NCBI RefSeq assembly: GCF_000003195.3 | Contig: NC_012872.2 | Coordinates: 25,477,258-25,541,257 of the forward strand | DNA from: Sorghum bicolor | Taxonomy: Eukaryota > Streptophyta > Magnoliopsida > Poales > Poaceae | Length of the DNA stretch: 64,000 nucleotides | Direction: 5' to 3' | Shown here: in pieces, positions 24,353 to 34,816 of the stretch | How positions within the stretch are numbered: the stretch's first letter is position 1 | How the letters are laid out: each line of letters begins with the position of its first letter | Made by a program: the position numbers and the translations under genes | Notes under the pieces: model-generated | The model's database searches: none | What the model was told of the DNA's origin: nothing | Seen by the model: only the letters and a program-made list of their open reading frames with translations

Positions 24353-24357
24353 GAAGT

Positions 24358-24815
24358 AAAATGTCTCAGTTTTCGAGAGGTGATTGGGATGGCATAAATC
24401 AACTTCTATATTTGGGGGTATCTGCTCTTGGATTCGTTGAGTACTTTGCTTATGAAGTAGACTGGTCGCTGAACCGTGTAGGCATCGTCAGGCTCCTCAT
24501 GCTCGACTATGAGGACCATTGATACAATGCGATCCGTTGCCACGATGTAGAGGAAGAGGACCTCGTTTGGTTGAGGGGTAGTAAGAATCGGGGAGGAAGT
24601 TAGGAAAACCTTCAACTACATAAATGCGGTGTCAGCCTCCTCAGTCTAGACAAACTTGTTGGATGCCTTCAACATTTTGAAAAAGGAGAGGCCCTTTTAT
24701 CCTATTCAGAATATAAAATGCTGAGGGCAGCCTTGTAGCCGGTGAGCTTTTGTACACCCTTGATGTTCTTCGAGGGCTGCATGTCTAGTACTGCTTTAAC
24801 TTTGGATGGGTTGGG
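24358..24815 (-). pseudogene. pol: Element H: RT C-terminal remnant, right half
   Basis: On the - strand it reads from NPSKVKAVLDMQPSKNIKGV through LTGYKAALS, then FLTSSPILTTPQPNEVLFLY, YFISKVLNESKSRYPQI and ITSRKLRHF. This is the RT connection to RNase H of a gypsy polyprotein. Stops and frame changes occur (near 24615 and 24700). Its reading continues into 6337-5796 once element A is removed. Element E truncates it at 24816. Confidence 0.8.
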
Positions 24816-26476
24816 TGTTGATGGTAGATAAGTACTCTTTTTAACCGTCAACATAGCATGAGAAAGGACTTAAATCAGAATACTAACTAGCTATAGGGGT
24901 TATCACTAACATAATTCCACAACTTTTGGTGATTATCTATTTTTGTAGGGGGTTATCGGAATAAGAACAAAAGGAGGTCCACATGTCAGATTTATATATA
25001 GAGAATACATGAAACGTCAACTCAGGAATACTCCAGAAGGCTCAGGAAGACACCACCTGAAAAGGTGGGCCTCACCTGTCATATGGCAAGGGTGGGCGCC
25101 CCACCTTGTTAGGGGCGGCCGCCTAGGGTGCAGAGCCAATCAGGCTCCACCTCATAGATCCTGCCTCACAGACTTTCAGGCTCAATCTTAAGCGCACATT
25201 TAAGTCGGTTTAATCCAAGGGTTGTGGTGCTTCCTAGGGTCTATAAATAAGACCATGACCCCCACTAGAGAAAGAGAAGATAATAATAAGAGTTCATTAT
25301 TCTCTGAGAAGATCAAGAGAAGAATTAGACAGAGAGGGGTCCCTCGAATAGACCTGTCTCTATAGGTTCTTAGCCACCATCTCCATTAGATCTCTATAGT
25401 TCTTTAGCATAGCTATATAGAAATAGATCTAGAAGCAGTCAAGTCAATCTTGAGGTCCGAATCTATCTTCAGTTCTTGGTAAACTCTTATTTTCTTTGTT
25501 GTATTTATATTAGTTCTTGCTACTATGAATATGACTTTGATCTATTTGATTATATTAGAATTGACTTTATTCTATTTGCTTATGCTCTCAATTATATTGT
25601 TCATAGACTACTTTGATTATATGATTAGCGTAGTTAGATTACAATTATGTTTATGCATAGGATCATATAGCGCTTACTCATTAGGCCGATGGGTAAGTGA
25701 TAGATATTGAGTAGGTGAGGTGCCTAGACCGTATTTATCAGTGATTACCTCTTATAGTCTGGAGTTTCAGGTAGATCGCAGGAGTGACAGTCCTGTTGAG
25801 TCCTTTGTATTCCTTCTCCCTATTATAAGGATTGTAGAGCACCATTATTACAGAGTAGTGATTGCTATGTTCATGATCTTTCTTGCTAATATCACTATGC
25901 ATAGATATAACCTTTTATAGTGATGATGCTAAGTGTACTTGCACTAATTAAAGTATGCTTTGACAATATAGTTAGAATACTTAGGATTTATTCTTGTACA
26001 TTTTCGTAATACCATGCTAGTGTTATAGACTTAGAGTAATCTAATTGAGATGGTTGTCATGTTTATCTTAGGGCTATGAGTTCTTATTTATCTTCTCACT
26101 TATTATTCATATATTTATCTTATGTGACGTATACCATGCATGAGAGATGGATAAAGACATGGTTAAGGTCTCCATGCTTGCATGTAGTGCTCATTGCTCA
26201 TTATCCATTGGAAGTCCCTTCTTAGTGGTAAAAATATATATAATGATACCTCAAATACTCCTGGTTAAAATGCTACATCGGTATTATCTGTGCACTTGCG
26301 GATCCTTTATTTATTTATTTACTCATTCCTAGAAAAACATATAGATTTAATACCAACACTTCTCTATCATGTTAGGGATGACAACCTAGCTTAAGTGATG
26401 CTATGTAATTTTGATGCCCTTGGTAGGGATAGGTTTAAGAGTCTATTTTTAGTAGTTCCGTTGTGAAGTGTCAACA
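24816..26476 (+). repeat. 5' LTR of element E
   Basis: It starts TGTTGATGG and ends GTGTCAACA. It shares blocks with D and F: a pair of GC-rich motifs (25091-25124), TATAAATAA at 25242-25250, and a GGTAAAAATATATATAATG block near 26235. The right boundary is set by the adjoining primer-site-like leader. Confidence 0.7.
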
Positions 26477-26629
26477 AGCATTTTTGTGTTGTTGCCGGGG
26501 AAGATGAAAGCATGAAAGGATAATGAGCGTCACTGCATCCACTCATGGATTGAGCACCATCCACCCTTCTCTCTTATGCAGCTTTACCCTTGTCTTTTTT
26601 GTCTATTTTAATCATACGCATGGTAATGT

Positions 26630-27241
26630 ATGAATAGGTTTGATCTCCTAGATAACTTCGTTGATAATCTAGAGACATTGATCAGGAAGATGAACGTTAA
26701 GTTGAGAAGGAATCGATCAACATCATCAACATCTCAACTTGCCAATCCTCTTGAGACAGTAGATCAACCTACTCAAAGTTTGACACCAGAGATTGACGTC
26801 ATCGCTGACAAGTCACTCCATGAGTTCTCAGCTCCCACTATGGCCAACATCTGTACTAGAACAATTATTGACATTAATGGGTCATTCGACCTCAAGCCAG
26901 CACTAATCAACATGGTGCAAGCAAGCCAGTTCTATAGGAAGGCCCATGAAGATGCTAGTACTTATCTCCAATACTTCCTAGAGATCTGCAACACTTTCAC
27001 TGTCAAGGACATCCACAGAGATGCTATATTACTTCGCCTTTTCCCATTCTCACTCTTGAGGAAAGTGAAGCAGTGGTTCTACACTAACAAGGAGAAGAAT
27101 ACTACATGGGCACTATGTTCCACCAATTTCCTGGTGAAGTTCTTTCCCATAGGCAAGACCAATGCTATGCATGGGAAGATATCAAGCTTTCAGGAACAAA
27201 ATGATGAGACAATCCCAGAAGCTAAGGATCACTTTCAAGAC
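26630..27241 (+). pseudogene. gag: Athila-like gag of E, truncated by insertion of F
   Basis: About 204 codons are open. The recognisable gag core is in the second half: YLQYFLEICNTFTVKDIHRD, LRLFPFSLLRKVKQWFY, FLVKFFPIGKTNAMHGK and FQEQNDETIPEA. This wording is typical of Athila and related grass elements. The N-terminal start is uncertain because the first ATG-like codon may not be the true one. The frame is cut at 27241 by the LTR of F, so the C-terminal part of gag is displaced. Element context and motif order make the identity firm. Confidence 0.8.
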
Positions 27242-28470
27242 TGTTGACGGTCCTTAAGTACCAAATATAATCATCAAATAAAAAAATAAAGGATCCAAAT
27301 GCAACCAACACCCAGACTTAGGGTTTTATCTGACAGAATCCCATGAGTTTTGGTGTTTGTCTATTTCTGCAGGGGGTTATCAGGAAATATAGAAGAAAGG
27401 CCCACACGTCGGGTTTACATAGAGATATTAACGAGCCGCGCAATTTTCTATCATCTAGAAAACTCCAGAAGCCACGGGAACGAACGGGAAGGTGATCGGG
27501 CTCGGGGGCAGGGCGCCCGCCCTCCCCCCTTGGGCGCCCGCCCTATCCTAGAGTCCAATCAGGACTCTCTTCGGGGATTACGCTCCACCAACCTAAAGGA
27601 TCAAGGATAACCGCTCAATCAATGTTGGTTTGATCTGACGGCCCATATTCACTTGGAGGGACTATATAACCAGACCCCCTGGCCCCTGGAGGAGAACAAG
27701 TTCATCATAGAGTTGAGAGGTGCCCTCGAAGAAATACCTCTCCTCTAAATAAAATTTCTTTTCGGCTTAGCATCCAATGTGAGTAGAATTAGATCTTATA
27801 GTTTCTACTAGATTGAGAGAGATAGAGTGGAGGTGTAGATCGGAGGAAGCCCAGCCTGTCGCTGTCTACTCCGAGGTTGTACCTACGGGATCAAGTCTCC
27901 TAACCCGAGGCTTGCTCCTAGGATTCTTCAGTAATTCAACTTCTAAATCCTAGTAAGTTCTTGTTTTATTGTTCTTTAGTTTATGAGTTTACTTTAATCT
28001 CTTTCGGTTGAGTTTAGAGTAATCATTGCTAGCGTAAACGTGGTGTTTGGGCTAGGGTACTCATAGGTATCCCCTGACTAGCTGGACCGTGATAGTAGCG
28101 AGGAACGTGACATTTCCGAGTTACCTTTGAAGCCCATATCTCGTTAGCAGGAAGGATAGGGTTTATAGGTGTGGGTCGAACATCTTTTGTGGTGTCTAGA
28201 TTCCGTAAGCTTCCCCAATAGAACAGTAGATCATCCTTACCAAGGCATAGAACGAGACTACGGTTGTAGTCTTCTCTATACATCGCTCACATCGAGAAAC
28301 ATTCTTTGTAGCCTAAAGGGTAGTAGAAATAGATTTGGTTAGTCAGATGCACGCTTTCTCCCAGTGGTAAAAATATAAATACGATACTCTGGATAACCTC
28401 CTGGGTGAAGTGCTCACCGATATCCGTGCGCTTGCGGATCATTTCCTGATGGCGTTACCAAATATCAACA
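27242..28470 (+). repeat. 5' LTR of element F
   Basis: It runs from TGTTGACGGTCC to AATATCAACA, 1229 bp. Two copies of GGGCGCCCGCCCT (27511-27523, 27532-27544) lie about 120-150 bp before TATATAA at 27663-27669. The first 450 bp are closely similar to D; the rest is more diverged but keeps the GGTAAAAATATAAATACG block near 28363. Confidence 0.8.
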
Positions 28471-28581
28471 AGCATTTCTGGCACCGTTGCTGGGGAGAAA
28501 GACGGTTTGCTGAGATAACTTTAAGTCTTGCTATTATCTTGTATTATACTTTTATTCTTTTATCTTTTTATTTTTTCCATC

Positions 28582-29301
28582 TTTATGGATAACTCAAAAT
28601 CCATACCTATTATTGAATTCTTTGCACCTTCGGAGACCAGCCATAGACAATGGGAGTCAATAAGTCCTGCCCCTAATTATGATCTGTGTCCGGAGTTGAT
28701 TGCAATAGGTCAAAACCAACCCTTTTCTATAGCCGAGGTCCTATCTTTTAATCAAGAAGATAATGAACTTTTAGCTACACCTAGGGAATCTTTTAATCTT
28801 TCTATAAATTCTAGTTTAAACCTAGCCCTACAAGACCATGTTTTAAATCGATATTTTCTCATTGGTCTTAATCATATAACCTTTGGTAGAGTTTTTCTTT
28901 CTTTATCTAATAGTAAAGCAAGGTATTTTATTCGTGAATATCCTTCTTGCACTAGTCTTCATAGAAAAATCATAGAGATAGAGAAGGAATCATCCCCCAG
29001 ACAAGGAAAGGAAGTTTCAATAGCCAATTTCCAAATATTTCAATCCCATGATTCGGCTATCCATCCCATCCTTGAGCTAAATAATTTCTACTATGCTCTT
29101 TCTCTTGAACCTCCAGATAATCCTATGAATCTCTCTAGACATCCCATGCATAAGAGTCACCAAGACCACAACGAGGATCAAGAAGAGCAACATCGTTGGC
29201 TAGAGGGCATTAAAAATTCATGTGCTATCACCATTGAATGGATGGATAAAACAAACTTGAGAGACAATCCTAGAGGAATTTTAAGCATTCATAAAGAATA
29301 A
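28582..29301 (+). CDS. Unknown ORF in gag position of element F
   Basis: I do not recognise this protein. Its 239 codons from MDNSKSIPIIEFFAPSETS to the stop at 29299-29301 form one open frame, starting 112 bp after the LTR, where gag is expected. The ATG at 28582 is preferred over upstream in-frame starts because the upstream residues are a hydrophobic run from AT-rich leader. It lacks the gag core seen in E, has no Cys/His knuckle, and is rich in Ser, Asn, Glu and Ile. A His/Glu/Gln-rich stretch (HQDHNEDQEEQHRW) lies near residues 190-205. It could be a diverged gag N-terminus or a family-specific protein. The open frame in an otherwise AT-rich region is its only support. Confidence 0.45.
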   Translation, partial: FMDNSKSIPIIEFFAPSETSHRQWESISPAPNYDLCPELIAIGQNQPFSIAEVLSFNQEDNELLATPRESFNLSINSSLNLALQDHVLNRYFLIGLNHITFGRVFLSLSNSKARYFIREYPSCTSLHRKIIEIEKESSPRQGKEVSIANFQIFQSHDSAIHPILELNNFYYALSLEPPDNPMNLSRHPMHKSHQDHNEDQEEQHRWLEGIKNSCAITIEWMDKTNLRDNPRGILSIHKE

Positions 29302-30405
29302 TCCTTGGAGTTTGAGAATGAGAGAAACAACAGTGAGCATGGAAGTTATTTCATAAATACCTCACCAAGTCCTTGCTCATATAAAACATCTCCCCAATCA
29401 ATTGGTCTCTCCAACATCACCACATTTAAGATCTCCAACCCCCTCTTCCTTTCTATTTATAAAAACTTTAAAAGAGCGGTTGTCGATGCATATGTCTATA
29501 ATAAATATTGCAGATCTCGTTGAGTTGATTGATGGTTTCCCAAGGACAAGCTTAGTGTCCTAAAACAAGCACTTATCAGATCATAACATGAACTTCTAAT
29601 TATTTGCAACATTGCCTTGTGTATTGAGCATATAAAGATAATTGTAGAAATATTCCTTCGAGTATTCTTGCCACTAACCTTTCCAGGATTGAAGCAAGAA
29701 GATCGGATGAATGACAAGCACAAGGTATGTCCAACCAACCATCACGCAACATTGAATTAAATTCATCCAAACTTGAATTTTGCAAAATTCAAGCTTGGGG
29801 GAGTACTTTACATAAAAACATCATTTGCCATGTTGCTATGTTGGTTGTCCTTACCTTTGAGACATGCTCAATTTGTTAAATACTAATTACACTACTTCAC
29901 CTCCACTTGAGTAGATCTCTATAAATGCTCTCATGCTACCTTTATTTGCTTTAGTATAAGTCTAGGTTTGGAGTAGTTTCATTTATCTCTTAATTAAGCA
30001 TGGTGCTTAGTTTAGGAATGATGATCTTACTTCCAAAGGATTTTTAAATTAAGCATGGTGCTTAGGTTAAAATGCCCTCCTAAATCAAATTAGACATGGT
30101 GTCTAGATTGATTTTTGAGCCGATAGTATGCTATAGTAGATATGGGATATTTTGTTGGACTAACCCCTGCAGGAAAACTTTCAATATCAATCTGGGAAGT
30201 CCTGAGATACAAACTCATTGGAGATAAATGAGACACATGAAGTTTAACAATTTGCACAAGAAGGACATAGCTCATTAAGAGATGATCTATGGAGGGTGTC
30301 ACAAACACGATGAATAACCGCTAAGAAAGGAAAGCATCCACAAGGTGATACTATACCATCACTCTTCAAGTAAAGTAACACCTTAAGGTACTTGATTATT
30401 ACTTT
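29302..30405 (+). other. Interior of F before element B; no gene seen
   Basis: AT-rich sequence without a convincing ORF. It carries GCTTGGGGGAG at 29793-29803, an 11-mer repeated at 44432-44442, and an imperfect repeat TTAAGCATGGTGCTTAG (29994-30068 region, about two copies). The ACTTT at 30401-30405 is the target duplication of element B. Confidence 0.6.
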
Positions 30406-31122
30406 TGTTGACACCATTTTTGAACACATACCCAGAGACCAGTAGAGTATAGATCGGCAGGTGGAGCAACGGTAACTAACCTGCAGAAGAGTTGCCGATG
30501 AAGAGACGATTGAATATGACTAAGTCCAGAGGTGGTGACGTGTTCTTGCTGATGATTAATATTGGTGTTTGCCGATGGAAATAACAGGAAGACTGCCGAT
30601 GACTCTGAAGGGAAGCGTGGAGGTTGCCGATTGATCTGTGGCGGTGTTCCGGTCGGTTACGAAGTGGTGGTTTTATGTTTTGCTTAGTTATTTAAATTCG
30701 TTTTGTATACGGATTCTGTTTAATTTGGAATTTGAGTCCTAGTCGTGTCTGATTGTAGCTCTTTGAGTAGGGTATAAATGTAGACCCTAGGGCCTTGTAA
30801 TGAGAGATCTATCAATCAATCAAACACAAGTTTTTACTCATATTCCAGCATCTACTTTTTCGACGACTTCGTCATACTTTTACTTTTTACTACGAGTTCT
30901 TAGGAATTCGTCGACTTAAGCTCGGTGTATTCTCGAGTTCCGCATGAATACCTCTTGGCCGTGACATCCGGGCGCATCGCTGTTGTTAGTTCCGCGTGAA
31001 TACCTCTTGGCCGTGACATCCGTGACTACCTTTGCCGATAGTAAGGTCAAATCGGCTGGCACGCCTTAACGTTTGAATCGGGTATTAGCCCTTTGTGTTT
31101 GCAGATTAGTTTTGCAACAACA
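30406..31122 (+). repeat. Element B 5' LTR
   Basis: It runs from TGTTGACACC to GCAACAACA, with TATAAATG in the segment near 30773-30780. A 35-bp segment (30936-30970) is duplicated at 30988-31022 and replaces about 20 bp of the normal family sequence, a change not shared by the 3' LTR. Confidence 0.9.
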
Positions 31123-31170
31123 CATCTTTTGGCACGCCTGGTGGGACACAGATTCAAGATCAAGATCGAT

Positions 31171-34100
31171 ATGGCGACTAGTGATTTCAACTTGGAGAAC
31201 GTCATAGCCGTGACAGAAGCCAATCTCAGAGATGAGCAGAAACAAGCTATTGCAAAAGCCATGGAGGACTACAAGCAGCAATGTTTGAAATCCTTTAGCA
31301 TCAACAGGAGTGGTGAGGTGATCCAGAAGGAAGCGCTGCCGGCACCTCAGCAGGTTACTTTTGAAGCCAATCCTGCTAAACTCCAAGACATGGTTGATAG
31401 TGCTATTAACCGTGCCTTGATCAATCAAGCTGGTGTGCTGTCCAATACGGTTTTCAATGCCGTGGCTAGAACTTTCAAAGAAGGACAATTACCACCAAAT
31501 TATGTGGGCCCTTCTCATCATCAGCTAGGATCACCGATGGTTACAGCTCCATCGGTTGCTGCAGCCGCATTGGGTACAGAAACTGCTGTTCCTCCAAGCA
31601 CGTTGGGAGTTACTAATCCACAATCCACACCGATGCTAACCAATCCATCAAGATCAGATGAGTCAATCAAGCTCGCTACAGATCTATTGGCATCGGCAAT
31701 GTCAGGATCTGTTTCTCCTAACTGGTGGGGTTATGGTATGCCACAGAGTTTATGGCAAAGATACCTGGCACGTCTCAAGCGGCTAATTTGAGAGGCAAGG
31801 CTCCTATGGCATCGGCACCTCCAAATATGCCGATGAATCAGAGTCCCCATTATACTACAACTACTACTGCAAGACCTTACACTGGGAATTCTCAAGCTCC
31901 AACGTTCCAGATGCCTAATGCATCGGCAGATTCAATGCCGACGTAACAGAGGTTTATGACTCAGCCAGGGTATGTCAATTCAATGATGATGCCCAACTAC
32001 CAGTCATCGGTAGGGTCTATACCGATGAATGTTAATAGTGGATGGCCTGAGCAATTTGTGTTTCCACAGATGCCTCAGCAGAATCATCAGGCTGCAGGGT
32101 TTCAGTAGGGCCAGATCCAACCTGGGTTCCAAAATCAAGGGTTGGCCAACCAGCCGATGAATCGTGGCCAACAGATTGTTGGTCAACAGATCGGTGGTCA
32201 GCAGATCGGTGGTCAAATGATTAACCCAATGTTCCACGCAGACCGCGCACCGCATAGATACGTGGAAGCATATCAGCAGGTTTCAGATCTGCAACTGCCT
32301 CATCGGCAAGATGCCGATGCTTATTGGGCCGATAAGATTGCTGAAGTAATGAGAAACCAGTTTGGGATAAAACCCAAAGTCAATACTTACTCTTATCGGA
32401 CACCGTATCCTCCTGCATATGATTTAATCCCACTTCCAAATCGGTACAAGGTACCAGATTTTACTAAGTTTTCTGGACAGGATGATACGTCAACTATGGA
32501 ACATGTCAACAGGTTCATCATCCAATGTGGGGAAGCTGCTAACAGAGATGAGTTAAGGGTTCGCTTGTTCTCGTCATCATTGTCTGGATCGGCATTTACT
32601 TGGTTTATATCATTACCTCCCAACTCAGTGATTACTTAGGCCGATCTAGAGAAGCAATTCCATAAATACTTCTTTTTTGGAGTCTATGAGAAGAAGATCA
32701 CCGAATTGGTCAAATTGAAGCAATGCAATGATGAATCGGTTGAAAGTTTTGTGCAGAGAATGTGGGAGGTCAAGAACAAATGCTATAGTCTGGTTTTGGA
32801 CGATCGGCAGTTAGCCGATTTGGCTTTCCAGGGTTGGTTGCCGCATATTAGAGACAAGTATGCTTCTTAGGAGTTCGAGAGTTTAAGTCACTTGGTGCAG
32901 AGAATTTCTGATCAGGATATCAGACCTTTTGAGCCCAAGAGAGCATGGAACAAAAAGGTGTCCTTCGTTGATGAAGCAGCAAGCTCGGATTCTGATGAAG
33001 AACCAGTCATCGGCTTGGCAGAATGGGTGAAAAACAAGAAGCTGATGTCTTGCCCTTTCGGGCATAAGGAGCCAGAAAAGTTTGCATTTGACGTCACCAA
33101 AGCCGATAGGATATTCGACTTTTTACTTCAGGAAGGTCAGATAAAGTTGTCACCCAATCATGTGATTCCATCGGCTGAAGAATTGAAGAAGATGAAATAT
33201 TGTAAGCGGCACAATGCGACTTCTCACAACACCAATGAGTGCAAAGTTTTTAGACAACAGTTGCAATCGGCTATAGAATCTGGGAGAATAAAGTTTGATA
33301 GTTCTAAAGCTTAGAAGCCGATAAAGATTGATCAACATCCTTTCCCAGCAAATATGTTGGATGCTAAGGGGAAAACCAAGGTGTTGACGTCAGAAACAGC
33401 TGAAAGAAATGCATCGGTGGATCCTCAGCATCAGATTACTGCTGCCGATGCCAAAGGAAAAGGTTTGATCCAGGAAGGATCTAACTCAGGTAGGCCTCCC
33501 CGATCCGTTATTGTGATAACCCATAGAAGGCCTCGGGAGACCTGGCAACAACGAGAGGATCGGTATCGGCGCCAGCAAGAAGATTATCGTCGGGAAGAAG
33601 AAAGACGCCAACAGGAGTGGAATCGCCATAGGGATCACTAGAACTGCCTGTTTTTTATCCATTGCTGGGAGCAAAATATTAAATTACCTACCATTGGGGA
33701 CTGCCCTGAATGCAATGGATATGATCGGTATGACAGATCCGATCGATGCTATCGCGATGATGATCGGCGGTTTAATGGGCCGATTAGTGGGAGAACGTCA
33801 GTTCATGATCGGCTGGGGGGCAGACTCAGTGTACACGATAGGCTTGGTGATCGTGTTCAATATTTTCCCAAAAACCAAGAAGAACTTGAAGAGATGGCAA
33901 ATGCTCGGGTTCCCGATGAGTTTATATTCTGCAGGGATGCTAATACCTATCGTGTCGAATCAAGGGAACATCACCGTCCATCAGGAAGGCAGTCACCACT
34001 TCCCCCGTGTTGTCCAGAAGGGTTGACTAAGACACAAAAAGGAGACTGCAGCGCAAAAGACGAGAAGAGCTGAGCAAGGGCAAAAATTCTGGACAGTCTG

Positions 34101-34816
34101 ATCAGCAGCAGCCGGATCTAAAGGGAAAAGGACCATCGGCAGATGTCAACATGGTATTCGTGTTGCCGATGGAGTTCCTTGCGCCATCCAGTGATGACAA
34201 AGAGTTGGATTTTTCTGAGCAAATAGCTCAGTTGGCTCTGGATCTGATGACGGCTATCTTTGAAAAGCCTGCCGACAATGAAAGGCGGCATCTTAAAGCT
34301 CTGTTTGTCAAAGGAAGAGTTGATGGTCAGCCGATGACCAAGATATTAATTGATGGTGGAGCTGCTATCAACATCATGCCATATACAGTCTATCGGAAAC
34401 TTGGAAAAGGGGATCAAGATCTGACCAAGACCGTTGTGATGCTAAAAGACTTTGAGGGAAATGTATCTCCGGTTAAGGGGGCAATCTGTGTCGAGTTGAC
34501 CATCGGCAGCAAAACCTTGCCAACAACTTTCTTTGTGATCAGTGGAAAAGGTGCTTATAATCTGCTGTTCGGGAGAGACTGGATTCATGCCAATTGTTGC
34601 ATTCCATTAACAATGCACCAATGCTTGGTCCAATGGGTAGGTGACAAGATTGAGATTGTCCCGGGAGATTCTTCCTATGTTATTGCATCGGCAGAGGCGG
34701 ACACTTATGAAAGGACTAGGTGCATCTCAGGAGAAATTTGGGAGAAGGATTTCCTCAAAGTTGCTGATTATGAAATTCCAACGATCCAAGCAGTCGGTTC
34801 TGATGAGGAGTTTTAA
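31171..34816 (+). pseudogene. gag-pro: Element B gag-protease, multiple stops
   Basis: ATG 31171 (MATSDFNLENVIAVTEANL) starts a gag homologous to C throughout. Frames break at about 31740 and at in-frame stops: CAA to TAA near 31945, CAG to TAG near 32106, TGG to TAG near 32637, CAG to TAG near 33313, and TGG to TAG near 33640. The gag core (FTWFISLPPNS), the Cys/His segment CKRHNATSHNTNEC and protease ILIDGGAAINIMPYTVYRK (in 34151-34816) remain. The poly-A site that is shifted in C is in frame here (VKNKKLMSCPF). It ends TAA at 34814-34816, overlapping the pol ATG. Confidence 0.88.

Larger units (their letters stand above)
24816..27241 (+). mobile_element. Element E: Athila-like retrotransposon, 5' part
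   Basis: A 1661-bp LTR (24816-26476) is followed by a leader with GTTGTTGCCGGGGAAG and a gag ORF. The gag is cut at 27241 by the LTR of element F. Its 3' half is beyond the window or buried. The base-level start rests on similarity to the start of D and F (TGTTGATGG against TGTTGACGG). The preceding 5-mer TTGGG is the expected target duplication, with no visible partner. Confidence 0.7.

Noticed and set aside
33694..34026. 110-codon + strand ORF in B, with a counterpart at 49768-50034 in C
   Set aside because: It is the out-of-frame shadow of the Arg/Asp-rich segment of gag (DRYDR repeats), which gives open frames in other registers.
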